This document shows positions 36,025-45,956 of a stretch of DNA of 64,000 nt, one piece after another. Below the pieces are notes generated by a model. It worked only from the letters and a program-made list of their open reading frames with translations. It was not told the origin of the DNA and did no database searches. The stretch is taken from NCBI RefSeq assembly GCF_000403845.2, contig NZ_KE159567.1, positions 281,457-345,456 of the forward strand, given 5' to 3'. Numbering within the stretch: the first letter of the stretch is position 1; every line of letters begins with the position of its first letter. The DNA is from Eubacterium sp. 14-2. Its GTDB lineage: Bacteria; Bacillota; Clostridia; Lachnospirales; Lachnospiraceae. A program made the position numbers and the translations under genes.

Positions 36025-37884
36025 ATTGGAAAGATTGTTGTACAGGTTTGAAAGCAGATTTGCTGTCCGCTGGTCAGCATCTTCTGTATGGTACGGTTCT
36101 AAGATACTGACAGCTTTTAATCGTTTCTTCAAGGCATTTTTATAATCATTTTTGATAAGAAACAGTTCTGCCTTATAGTCAAGAAGCAACGCCCTGTCGC
36201 AGTAGGAATGCGTATCCTGTTTCATTATATATTCTATCCGTTCTACAAGTTTTGGCAGATAGTCCGTCACAAGATATTTTTCAAGATACGGGAACATATC
36301 CTGAAGGAACAGCAGATAATCCTCTGGTATGTCTGCTAAAATTTTTTCTGTAATACTGATAAGAGAATCAATCACATTCTGCGGTCTTTTAACTTCCAGT
36401 CCATGCACAAGGCAGATGCAATGCAGACTGTCAAGCAGTGTATGGCAGTTTGATATGGACGGCAATGTTTCCAGTGCAACAATTTCTCTTATCAGTGGGT
36501 GCAGACTGATTTTTCGGTTTTCTCTGTCATCATGGATAAAACCGTATTTGGCGAGATAATTCACATCATTTAATGAGGGCAGTTTCAGCCAGTTTCTAAA
36601 AGCATTTTTTAAAACGCCAGAGGCAGAAAGCAGGGAAAGGTTGCGCAGGATATCAAGGCAGGGATCAGACAGTTTCCCAAGCTGTAACAATTTCTTTAAA
36701 TGCTCTGCCATCAGTCCGTCGGTGTAATCTCCATCCTTATATAATTCAACAGCTTCACCGGAAGAAATACTCAGTCCGCAGGTCTGTAATTCATATAGCA
36801 GTTCTTCTGCTTCCATACCGTTTGCGGATAAGGATAAAGCAGACAACACAACAGTCAGCGTATGGCTGTGTACGGTTTGTATGATTTGCTTTGTAGCCAG
36901 TGCATCTTTTTTTGCGGAAGGGCACAGACGGTAAAACAGTTCCGGCAGTTCGGTATCTGTATCCAGCTCTTTTAATTCCATAATGGGGTACTGCGTAGGA
37001 CAGCATCTGGTGGTTATCAATAGCTGGAAATCATTCTGCTCAAATTCCCTGAAAAAGCTGTCATCCTTTGGAAGTACATTAAAATTATCAAGAATAATAA
37101 GGCTGTCATAGTGCAGCTTTTTCAATATCTTATAGTGTCTGTCAAAAAGCATATCTTCGGTCATTTCACTGGTATCATTGTCAAATTCCATGCCTGCAAT
37201 GCTTTTCACTAAATCTCCCACATAATAGAGGTAAATGATATTTGTATATTTCTTACGGTTTTTTTCCGCAAAATATTTTGCAAATTCACTTTTCCCGATC
37301 CCTGCCACGCCGCTGATAAAAAGTGTGGGGTGTTCCTGCAAAAGTTTCCCGCATTCTTTCAGTTCATTTTTACGTCCTACAAATTCTTCCGTAATGGAGG
37401 GCAGGCGGCTGCTTTGTATGGTATCGGATAAATCGGGTGAAAATAAGCCGCTGTGTTCATGATCTGACAGAATGGCATAACGGACTGCGGCAGTAAAAAA
37501 TGCCGCATTATCGGTAAGTGCAAGTATTTCATTTGCGGTTTTGTTACCAATGATATTGCGGCTGTCATTGATCAGTTCCTCTATTTGGAAACGTGCCTGT
37601 GATTCATTTATCAGGTTCGGAATGATTTTGCATCGGAAATTTTTTTCCATGACTTCAAAATTATTTTCCTCATAAATGCGCAGAATTTCCATAGGTATCG
37701 GTCTTGCTCCGGTGCACCAGCGGCTGTACATGGTGTTGTTTTCTGCATATATTTCACTGCTTGGAAGTTCATCGTTCAAGTATGCAGAAAATAAGCTGCG
37801 GACAAGCTGGTGTTGCTGATATGTTTTCTTTTTATTTTCAAGCAGTATGCTTATTATATTTGCAAAGGTAAGTCGGTTTCTCAA
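36025..37884 (-). pseudogene. STAND/NB-ARC NTPase with TPR-like tail, truncated by IS66
   Basis: About 620 codons of native sequence from TTG 37884 (AAGGAG upstream); the frame then runs into IS66 and stops at 35842. Residues 25-114 form an N-terminal domain shared with the HamA-like protein at 28877. The NTPase follows: EEFVGRKNELKECG, P-loop FISGVAGIGKSEFAK near residue 205, Walker B SLIILDNF and LLITTR. Then come winged-helix/helical repeats and a TPR-like region (DYKAELFLIKNDYKNALKKR). STAND proteins sense a trigger through the repeats and then oligomerise. Its sensor end has been cut, so function is probably lost or altered. Confidence 0.75.
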
Positions 37885-38403
37885 ATTATTTTCTCCTTCA
37901 AAAAATTCTATGTCAATGTATGGTCAAGTCTCTGTCAATGTTTTTCCGTTTTCTGTATTGGTATCATAAATCCATGAAAGCGTAGCCGCTTAAAGCCATC
38001 AGGCAGACAAGGCGGTTACAAAAGAATTATATCATGCTGTGGATAAATCTTGTGTCGAATTATGAAAAAATTGGAAGAAGGTTTGGAAGCAGCAAAAGAA
38101 CATTGATAAATAATCCGCCAAAACGGATTCATGAGCTGTATTTCATGCCAACAGACCTGCAAAGATACTTATGTAGAAAAGAGGAGCAGGCAGACACTTC
38201 CGAAAGGGTAGGAATATTCCGAGCAGGGGGAGCCCACAGGCAGATTTTGAAACAAAAATCGTTGCTAAAGGTCAGCAATGACAGCATGGGATACGAATGG
38301 AGGCCAAATGGGTCAACGCTTTTGCCAGAGATGTTCATTTTGTTAAATTCAATGTATCAATAAAGAAGTCGATAGTGAAAATATTAGAATGAGGAGGAGT
38401 CGG
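37885..38403. other. Gap with degraded coding remnants
   Basis: 519 bp between divergent genes. A 109-codon plus-strand frame (38034-38363) lacks a ribosome binding site. A short protein-like peptide (KWVNAFARDVHFVKFNVSIK) lies in another frame and ends at 38392, so this is probably a frameshifted gene remnant from the element carrying the third recombinase. Promoters for the STAND gene (minus) and the small ORF at 38404 must also lie here, but none is clear. Confidence 0.4.
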
Positions 38404-38553
38404 ATGACAAGAGAAATGGAGTATGCAAAGTGTATAGCAGTCCTTCGCAGGATTTACCGCAAGGGGAGTATTACAGAATCAGAGTTTCGATATACAAAGG
38501 GGAAACTGAAAGACAGATTTATGATTGTGGAAAATACCGATGAAGCAGCATAA
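38404..38553 (+). CDS. Small SHOCT-like protein, 49 aa
   Basis: 49 residues with GAGGAGG upstream of ATG 38404: MTREMEYAKCIAVLRRIYRK, then GSITESEFRYTKGKLKDRF. The ITESEF...K..L pattern parallels the 52-residue ORF before the recombinase at 20914. Both are just upstream of related large serine recombinases, so they form a conserved two-gene cassette. Function unknown. Confidence 0.65.
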   Translation: MTREMEYAKCIAVLRRIYRKGSITESEFRYTKGKLKDRFMIVENTDEAA

Positions 38554-38707
38554 AATTTTTCGGTACATTCGTTAATATTTAAGTTTGAGGATATGATGGC
38601 AGCATACAGAGGATGTTTCAAAAAGAAAAATTCTTTGTAGCTGTCATTTCCCATATAGGACTGACAGTAATTAATATGCAGATTATTTTAAAGATTGGAG
38701 GAATTGT

Positions 38708-40411
38708 ATGAGCGAAGTGCAGGTATTGCAAAAGACAAAAATTGTTCCGAATGGCAGGAACAGGGGCAGTACGGGAGCTTTGAGGGTTGACCGTATCAGG
38801 GTGGCGGCATACTGCCGTGTATCTACCGATGATGATGAGCAGTTGGGGAGCTTTGAATCACAGAAACTGTATTATGAACAAAAGATAGCATCGAATAAAG
38901 ATTGGGTAAATGCAGGAATATTTGCGGATGAAGCGGTCACAGGAACAAAGACGGATAAGCGGAGTGGATTTCAGGATATGATTGCCCGTTGCCACAATGG
39001 CGAAATAGATATGATACTTACAAAGTCTATTTCACGGTTTGCACGCAACACGGTAGATACGCTGAATTATGTGAGAATGCTCCGCGACCGGAATATTGCC
39101 ATATTTTTCGAGAAGGAAAATATCAATACACTTGATATGAACGGCGAGCTGTTATTGACTATTATGAGTTCCCTGGCACAGCAGGAGGTGGAGTCGCTTT
39201 CACAGAATGTCAAGATGGGATTGCAGATGAAAATGAAGCGCGGTGAATTAATCGGTTTCAATGGCTGTTATGGATATGATTATCATACCGAGGACAAGAG
39301 CATAACTGTCAATGAGGAAGAAGCGGAGATTGTCCGTATGATTTATGATATGTATCTGGAGGGTTATGGAACAACCACGATTGCAAAACGGCTGATGGAA
39401 CTTGGAATTAAGAATAAAAAAGGAGAAGTAAGCTGGCATACGCATGGTGTTATGGGGATGATTAAAAATGAAAAGTACAAAGGGGATATTCTTCTTGGAA
39501 AGACATTTACTACCGATCTAATTTCCAAACGCAGGCTTGCAAATATGGGAGAAGAAAACCAGTATTATCTCAGAGATCATCATGAGCCGATTGTCTCAAG
39601 AGAAATCTGGGATAAGGCGGAGGAAATACGCATGAAGCGTTCCCGAAATAAAGTAGTTGAAACAACCGGAAACAGGGAACATTATACACGCCAGTATTCA
39701 TTCAGCAGTATGTGCGAATGTGCCTATTGCGGACATAAACTAACACGCAGGACAAGACACAGCAGGTCTGATTATGAAAAACCGGTGTGGCAGTGTATGA
39801 ATGCCACTAAGAATGGCATTGCTAACTGTCCGAACTGTAAAGTAGCCGATGAAGCAATTTTAGAGGGAGCTTTTCTGGATGCTTTTGGACTGCTGGCAGG
39901 TAATTTTGATGATGTGCTGGATGTGGTATTGTCATATGTGGCGGAATCGGCTGACAGTGATGAAAATATACGGAAGAAACAGCAGATTGATAAGGATATT
40001 TCTTCACTGGAATCAAAAAAATCGCGGATGACAGACATGCTGATCGATGGTACAATATCCAAAGAGGTGTATGAGGAAAAAATGGTAGATTTCACCAGAA
40101 AGCTTCATAAGCTGTCTGAGAGAAAAGCACTTCTTGAGGACAGCATCTGCACGCAGAAAGATATAAACAGGCGGATGTCAGAACTTCGTGACACACTTGA
40201 AAAGGAACAAGTCCTTGATGAATTTGACAGGGTAGTTTTTGAGAGTATCATCGACAGGGTAATTGTTGGAGGATATGAGGAAGACGGTACACCCGATCCT
40301 TATAAGCTGACCTTTGTGTTAAAAGGTAATCAAACAGGAACAGTGCCACATGCTAAGGAGCAGTTTAAGGAAAAGACAAAGAAGTCAAAGGAAGAAAAGA
40401 GGGTGTCATAA
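38708..40411 (+). CDS. Large serine recombinase, third
   Basis: 567 residues; start MSEVQVLQK behind GGAGGAATTGT. Resolvase domain with catalytic Ser in VAAYCRVSTDDDEQ and ISRFARNTVDTL, recombinase domain (GFNGCYGYDYHTEDKSITV), zinc ribbon (CAYCGHKLTRRTRHS... CPNCKV), coiled coil and tail rich in Lys/Glu. Close relative of the enzyme at 20914: the same MS(D/E)VQV start, EKYKGDILLGKTFT and DRVIVGGY segments. It implies another integrated mobile unit, of which little besides the recombinase cassette is seen. Confidence 0.93.
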   Translation: MSEVQVLQKTKIVPNGRNRGSTGALRVDRIRVAAYCRVSTDDDEQLGSFESQKLYYEQKIASNKDWVNAGIFADEAVTGTKTDKRSGFQDMIARCHNGEIDMILTKSISRFARNTVDTLNYVRMLRDRNIAIFFEKENINTLDMNGELLLTIMSSLAQQEVESLSQNVKMGLQMKMKRGELIGFNGCYGYDYHTEDKSITVNEEEAEIVRMIYDMYLEGYGTTTIAKRLMELGIKNKKGEVSWHTHGVMGMIKNEKYKGDILLGKTFTTDLISKRRLANMGEENQYYLRDHHEPIVSREIWDKAEEIRMKRSRNKVVETTGNREHYTRQYSFSSMCECAYCGHKLTRRTRHSRSDYEKPVWQCMNATKNGIANCPNCKVADEAILEGAFLDAFGLLAGNFDDVLDVVLSYVAESADSDENIRKKQQIDKDISSLESKKSRMTDMLIDGTISKEVYEEKMVDFTRKLHKLSERKALLEDSICTQKDINRRMSELRDTLEKEQVLDEFDRVVFESIIDRVIVGGYEEDGTPDPYKLTFVLKGNQTGTVPHAKEQFKEKTKKSKEEKRVS

Positions 40412-40412
40412 G

Positions 40413-40742
40413 ATGGAGAACGGGCTGGCAGAAGTTGTTGATAAGACTGTAATTATGGAAGTGGACGCAGAATTGAGTTTGTGTTCATGTGAGAGTGACG
40501 TGGTGGGCGAAACGTGTTCATTAGGCGGTAACGGTGCATACAGAATGTGTGGTGGGAATGCAAAGGAAACATATCTGGAAATCCTTTATTTAAAACAGTT
40601 TTATAAGCATTTTGTGTTTGTGGAAGATGAAGAGGGGAAGAGGAAAAAGAGGATAGAGAAGTATTTTGAGGTTTCGGCCGTGGTTGATGTGGGGTGTGGG
40701 GATACAAAAAATAGTCATTTTAAAAATAGTTATATATTTTAG
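40413..40742 (+). CDS. Unknown Cys-rich protein downstream of recombinase
   Basis: 109 residues from ATG 40413, two bases after the recombinase stop, without a strong ribosome binding site of its own. It contains MEVDAELSLCSCESDVV, ETCSLGGNGAYRMC, then a charged helical part KQFYKHFVFVEDEEGKRK. The DAELSLCS part resembles the C-terminal tail of the recombinase at 20914 (NDAELCSYTSDEAEKLC), so it may be a former tail separated by a frameshift or a conserved recombinase companion. Function unknown. Confidence 0.45.
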   Translation: MENGLAEVVDKTVIMEVDAELSLCSCESDVVGETCSLGGNGAYRMCGGNAKETYLEILYLKQFYKHFVFVEDEEGKRKKRIEKYFEVSAVVDVGCGDTKNSHFKNSYIF

Positions 40743-40841
40743 ATTTGATATTTTTGTAATCTGAAATTACATTGTGTTGTTTTTGCATGAGGATGGTTTT
40801 CATATCTACATCTTAAGAGAAAAATTGTCCTATGCAAAAAC

Positions 40842-40870
40842 TTCTTTTTATTCAGGTGAGTACTTATAAT
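40842..40870 (+). promoter_or_regulatory. Promoter candidate for the Avs-like gene
   Basis: Perfect TATAAT at 40865-40870 with a weak TTCTTT -35 (40842-40847) at 17 bp. It lies 50 bases before the ATG of the large nuclease-STAND gene, which has GGGAGG upstream. Confidence 0.4.
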
Positions 40871-40920
40871 AGAGAATCGCTGTTTGAATATTAAAAGTTA
40901 TTGCTATTTGGGAGGATAAT

Positions 40921-43900
40921 ATGCCATTAGAAAAAGGTGGTAGAGCGGACAAAAAAGGTAACCAATATGAAATAAATTGTATTATTTATGAGATTCTGAA
41001 AATTTTAGATGAGATAAATTATAGCGTTGTTATCGAAGCGCTTGGTGTAGATGAAATAGGAACAGATATTCTTGTAACGACTTTTGAAGGTATGAAGGAA
41101 CATCAGCAGTGTAAAGCACGAAATGCCAGTAAAAAAAGTTGGGGGATTTGTGACTTAAGAGCACGAAATATATTGAGTGCATGGAAAACACAATTGAATC
41201 GAGATAATGGTAGGAGGGTTGCGTTAATTAGTCCAATGGAGTGTTCTTTTTTAGTCGATTTAAACGATCGGGCGAATAACACAAGTGGTAAAGCTGAAGA
41301 TTTTTATGCGGTTCAGATTATGGAAAGCGGTAAGGAGTTTCGAGATTTTTATAAAAATTTTTGTACGGAGATGGGGTTAAACTATGAGATAGATACGGAT
41401 ATAATAAAAAGTATAGATTACCTAAGAAGAATTAGTTATAAGCCTATGCCGGAATATACGCTTCGAGAACTTATAAATCAAAGCATAAAGTTTTTGTTTA
41501 TAAGTGAAAAAGATGTTGTATATAACGCTCTTGTTTCTTTGGTAGTTACAAAGGATATATTAGGAAAAGAAATAACGCAATCTTTGCTGTATGATTATTT
41601 TAAGAATCAGAAAATAGAGCTTCGGTTAAGAGATAATGATGATAGGATTGTTCCAAGGGTAAATGAAATTAATCAGGAATACAGAGAAACTTTTAAACCC
41701 TTGCAAGAGGGATTGATAGAGAGAAAAGAATTTAGCAGGTGTATAGAATTAATAGAAAATGAAAAATCATTTATTATTTGTGGAAACGCAGGATATGGAA
41801 AAAGTGGATGTACGGAAGCAATTTTAAATTACTGCGAAGGAAAGAGGATACCGCATATTTCTATAAAACTTGATAGGAGGATACCAAAAGGAAATTGTGA
41901 AAGGTGGGGGCAGGAGTTGGGTTTGCCAGGTTCAGCTGCCTATGCAATTCATTGTATTTCAAAGAATGAAAAGGCTGTAATTGTATTAGATCAGTTGGAT
42001 GCTTTGAGGTGGACACAGGCAAATTCAAGTGAGGCAATTTCCGTATGCATGGAATTAATCAGGCAGGTAAAATACCTGAACCGTGAGAGGGAAAAGAAAA
42101 TAATTATGGCGTTTGTCTGCAGAACTTATGATTTCGAAAATGATAATAGTATCAATTCCTTATTTAAGAAAGAAGAGGCAGAAGAAAGCGATTGGGTAAT
42201 TGTTCATATAGAAAATTTTGATGAAGATACGGTAAAGAGAATTATTGGTGAGAGGTATGATAACTTATCCTTTAAGCTGAAATTGTTATTAAGAATACCA
42301 GGCAATATTTATATTTGGCAGCATTTAGATAAAGAAGAAACATACAGCGATTGTCTGACTACAAGTCATCTAATCGAAAAGTGGTTTCATCAGATTTGCA
42401 GAAAAAGTATTACGGAGGGATTACAGGAGAGAACTGTTATTGAAGCAACGTCTGTTATAGTGGATAAATTGGATAAAATAGGACGTTTGTATGTTCCGCA
42501 GAATATTTTAAATGTTGGGGAGGCCGGAATAGATTATCTAATATCATCGGAAATTATTGTAAAGCAGGAAAATAAAATTGGGTTTGCACATCAATCTATT
42601 TTGGACTATTTCATATCGAAAAGAATGATGGAAAGATATTTTGAGGATGAAAATATTGAAAATATCATAGGAGAGAAAAGAAAGCAAAATCCGGGAAGAA
42701 GATATCAGGTTCAGATGTTCTTACAGAATATATTGGAATACGACAGTGCAGATTTTATCAGAGCAGGAGAAGCGATGCTGTTTTCTGAGGGTATAAGATA
42801 TTATGTGAAATTTGTATTTTATGAAATTTTGGGACAGATTTTAGAACCTGATGAAAATATTATTCAATTTATCATAGAGAATTGTGAAAATAAAATTTAT
42901 GGAAAATATTTATGGAATAATGTTATCTACGCTAAAAAACAGTATGTTGCTATTTTGAGGAATCATGGGATATTAGATAGATGGTATCAGGATATAGACA
43001 CAAAAGAAATTGTTTTTTGTTTGCTGCAAAGTTTAAGTCCGGATTTGTCCGTAGAAGATATCATGTTTATTAAAAAATATCTTTTTAAAAGTGAAGAAGA
43101 TGATAAAAAATTTATCAAATGTTTTTGGCGCGGTATTACAGAAGAAAGTGAAGACATGTTTGAGTTGAGGATGTTGTTATATGAGCATTATCCTGATTTG
43201 TCTCAAGAATTTTCTATAGGTATAAAATCTATGATGGGACAATATGAGATGCGTGCCGTCAGACTTATTTCTTTTTATCTGAAAAACAAGTTTAAGAGTC
43301 AGGGGAAATACGTCTATCGTTATGAAGAAGAATTGTTTGATGCAGACCATTCTTTTTTGGTTGAAAATGGGGAATTTGTTCTTACGGAATTGCTTCCCTA
43401 TATTTCTAAAACCGATTCAGCAGAAGTAAAATACAATGAATGGTCAGGAAAATATTGGAATAAAAGGGGAATAGAGAGAGCCTGCGTAGAGTTGATAAAA
43501 AAAGCGAATGTTGCTGTGATATCAAAATCACCGGAAAAGTTCTGGAAATATTATGAACTATATATGGGAAATGGATATCATGTATTTAATGAGATAATTT
43601 TGCATGGTTTAAGTTATTTGCCGGGTTATTATAGTAATCGAATTATACGTTATATTGGCAGTGATTTAGATAAGAATATTTTTGACTATACCAGTGGGGC
43701 AGAAAATGAATTAGAATTGGTGAAAAATGTTTTACGAGTTCATGGGAAACAATGCGGAAAGGAACAATTGCTTTGGTTGGAAAACGTGATTTGTAAATAT
43801 GTTTCTCCAGAAGCATTCGAATGGTATCAAAGTAGAATAGAATGGAATAAGTCAAAACAAAGCGAACGTGTGTATTGGAGCTTCTGGGGTGATTTACAAT

Positions 43901-45477
43901 ATGAATTATTATCATGTTTACCAGAAGAAAGAATCAGCGGGAAAAGCAAAGATTTGTTACAGGTACTTGGCAGAAGATTCCATAAAGTTCAATCACGTTA
44001 CTATCATAAAAATGGACATTGGAGAGGGGGAAGTTCCCCTGTGTCTGGAAAAAATATTGGTAAAAGACAGTGGCTTCAAATAATAACGAATAGCAAATTA
44101 AAAAATCGAAATGGGTTTAAAAATATTGTAATAAAAGGAGGAATTATTAAGAGTTATCTTGAAACGTATGCAGATGATTTCCGAGAAGCAGTAAAACAGG
44201 TACCACAGGAAATGATAGAGCTTGTTTTAGAGTATAAAGATAATGTATTGCCTGTTTTTATAGATGCTCTGTTTTCTGGCGTAGAGTTTTCAGAGCGTTT
44301 GAAAGAGGTTGGGCATGAAACAATAGAAAAAATGTTTCATACATTTCCATGCGATTTGAAGACACATAGAGCATATCAGTTTTGCGGCATTATTGAGGAA
44401 ATGGATTCGGCTGTGTGGTCTGTGGAAGTGTTGAATCAGTTGAAAAGTATTGCATTAGAACATGAAAATCCTGTGTTATACAAGCCAAATATAACAAGCC
44501 CGGAAGATAAGAACATGAAAAGCTGTCAAATGTTAAGGAGCAATGCCTTAAACTGTGTGAGGGGACAAGCAGCAAGTGTAATCGGGCATTTATTGAGGAA
44601 GGATAAAAATTTATTAGTACAGTTTAGAGAAGTTATTGAAAAACTGGCATTTGATGAAAATCCTGCGGTACGTTTTGCTGTATTGTATGCTTTATGGCCT
44701 GCTTATGATATTGAACGGGAATGGGCAGAGGAAAACATCATAAAAATTTATGAAGCTGATGTACGGACTGCAGGTTTTTATGATTCTATAAATATGTTTT
44801 TTCGTTTATATCCAAAATATAAAGAGCGAATTTTAAAAATCATTGAAAAATGCTTTTATGATTCTGACAAAGAGCTTATAGAAGCAGGCGGACAGGCTGT
44901 ATGTGAATTCTATATACAATACGGGAAGTTTGACCATATTATGTTTCATGATGAAACATTAAATGAGGATCAGGTAAAAGCTATATTAGATATGGCTGTT
45001 CCGTATTTAGATATTGGTGATTATCGAGAGGTGGCAAAGACAATTATTCTCAGATATACAAATTGTGATATGGATTTAGAGCTGCCGCTGGTTCGGATTT
45101 TTAACCAGGAACATATTAAGTTGGAAGATGACAGAAAATTTTTGGAAGAAATTATGGATTCAAAAGCAGGTAGAAGGATCGTGTGGTCTTTTACACGTTA
45201 TCTGAAGGAAAACGCATTTTCTGTTGTCGACTATGCAGACATTATCATAAAATCATGTGAAAATATTTTGTATCTGGAATCGGAAGAATTAAGAAACCAA
45301 TGGGGGACAGAGGACGAAATTTCAAAGTTAATTATTTCTTTATACGATGAAACTGCTAACTCTGAAAAAAGAGATGATAAGCAGATTGCTGAAAAATGTC
45401 TGGAGTTATGGGATATTACGTTTGAAAAACAATTGGGTTCCGTAAGAGAGATTAGCAGAAAATTAATGGAAAGATAA
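40921..45477 (+). CDS. Avs-like antiviral STAND protein with N-terminal nuclease
   Basis: 1518 residues. Residues 1-150 resemble a PD-(D/E)XK nuclease of the Cap4/Mrr kind: E39, DEIGTDILV with D49, and QQCK with Q63 and K65. The STAND NTPase follows: P-loop GNAGYGKSG (288-295), Walker B AVIVLDQLDAL (352-362) and CRTYDFEND sensor. A winged-helix-like region with FAHQSILDYFISKRMM comes near 550-570, then about 900 residues of helical repeats without named motifs. Nuclease-STAND-repeat order and length fit Avs defence proteins, whose repeats recognise a phage protein such as terminase or portal and release the nuclease. Intact; no partner gene is needed in that group. Confidence 0.75.
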   Translation: MPLEKGGRADKKGNQYEINCIIYEILKILDEINYSVVIEALGVDEIGTDILVTTFEGMKEHQQCKARNASKKSWGICDLRARNILSAWKTQLNRDNGRRVALISPMECSFLVDLNDRANNTSGKAEDFYAVQIMESGKEFRDFYKNFCTEMGLNYEIDTDIIKSIDYLRRISYKPMPEYTLRELINQSIKFLFISEKDVVYNALVSLVVTKDILGKEITQSLLYDYFKNQKIELRLRDNDDRIVPRVNEINQEYRETFKPLQEGLIERKEFSRCIELIENEKSFIICGNAGYGKSGCTEAILNYCEGKRIPHISIKLDRRIPKGNCERWGQELGLPGSAAYAIHCISKNEKAVIVLDQLDALRWTQANSSEAISVCMELIRQVKYLNREREKKIIMAFVCRTYDFENDNSINSLFKKEEAEESDWVIVHIENFDEDTVKRIIGERYDNLSFKLKLLLRIPGNIYIWQHLDKEETYSDCLTTSHLIEKWFHQICRKSITEGLQERTVIEATSVIVDKLDKIGRLYVPQNILNVGEAGIDYLISSEIIVKQENKIGFAHQSILDYFISKRMMERYFEDENIENIIGEKRKQNPGRRYQVQMFLQNILEYDSADFIRAGEAMLFSEGIRYYVKFVFYEILGQILEPDENIIQFIIENCENKIYGKYLWNNVIYAKKQYVAILRNHGILDRWYQDIDTKEIVFCLLQSLSPDLSVEDIMFIKKYLFKSEEDDKKFIKCFWRGITEESEDMFELRMLLYEHYPDLSQEFSIGIKSMMGQYEMRAVRLISFYLKNKFKSQGKYVYRYEEELFDADHSFLVENGEFVLTELLPYISKTDSAEVKYNEWSGKYWNKRGIERACVELIKKANVAVISKSPEKFWKYYELYMGNGYHVFNEIILHGLSYLPGYYSNRIIRYIGSDLDKNIFDYTSGAENELELVKNVLRVHGKQCGKEQLLWLENVICKYVSPEAFEWYQSRIEWNKSKQSERVYWSFWGDLQYELLSCLPEERISGKSKDLLQVLGRRFHKVQSRYYHKNGHWRGGSSPVSGKNIGKRQWLQIITNSKLKNRNGFKNIVIKGGIIKSYLETYADDFREAVKQVPQEMIELVLEYKDNVLPVFIDALFSGVEFSERLKEVGHETIEKMFHTFPCDLKTHRAYQFCGIIEEMDSAVWSVEVLNQLKSIALEHENPVLYKPNITSPEDKNMKSCQMLRSNALNCVRGQAASVIGHLLRKDKNLLVQFREVIEKLAFDENPAVRFAVLYALWPAYDIEREWAEENIIKIYEADVRTAGFYDSINMFFRLYPKYKERILKIIEKCFYDSDKELIEAGGQAVCEFYIQYGKFDHIMFHDETLNEDQVKAILDMAVPYLDIGDYREVAKTIILRYTNCDMDLELPLVRIFNQEHIKLEDDRKFLEEIMDSKAGRRIVWSFTRYLKENAFSVVDYADIIIKSCENILYLESEELRNQWGTEDEISKLIISLYDETANSEKRDDKQIAEKCLELWDITFEKQLGSVREISRKLMER

Positions 45478-45494
45478 TAGCTTGAGATTAGTAG

Positions 45495-45767
45495 TTGCTA
45501 CATAAATATATGATAATTTCTCTTGGATATCGTGTGAAATCTTTAATCGCTACGCAATTTCAGCACCGGGCAACTGAACGTCTGAAAGAATATATGATAA
45601 AAGGCTTTGCGATGGATGATGAGCGATTAAAGAATCTGGGAGGCGGAAATTACTGGAAAGAGTTATTAGACCGTATACGGGATATTCGCTCATCAGAAAA
45701 AGTGATGTACCGGCAGGTGCCTGACCTTTACGCTACCCAGGAAAGACCTTGTCACGCTAACGCGTGA
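45495..45767 (+). pseudogene. RhuM family gene fragment
   Basis: About 85 codons matching the middle of RhuM proteins: MIISLGYRVKS, ATERLKEYMIKGFAMDDERL, YWKELLDRIRDIRSSEKVMY and DLYAT. The usual N-terminal third and the C-terminal half (about 330 residues in all) are missing, and the sequence ends in unrelated residues (QERPCHANA). There is no ribosome binding site. RhuM genes often sit in defence islands and restriction loci. This is a relic. Confidence 0.75.
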
Positions 45768-45956
45768 AAACTTCTTATGAAACAATGTGAAAATGCTTAC
45801 GACAGGGTGTTCCGCTTCTTACTGTAAGATAGAAAACAGCGTGTTTGCTTAAAATCAAAAGCCCCGGATATTGACTTCGGGAATTCCTTTCTATATAATA
45901 TTGGGGCAGATGGCAGGAAACTGCTATGTGGAATTATTCTTTAAGAGGTTACAGAT
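45768..45956 (+). promoter_or_regulatory. Promoter of the two-component operon
   Basis: TTGACT (45872-45877), a 17-base spacer and TATAAT (45895-45900), about 56 bases before the response regulator start. This is a near-consensus vegetative promoter. The remainder of the gap has no gene. Confidence 0.65.

Noticed and set aside
38034..38363. 109-codon plus-strand frame
   Set aside because: No ribosome binding site; a more protein-like peptide lies in another frame at its end, so it is probably a remnant and not a gene.
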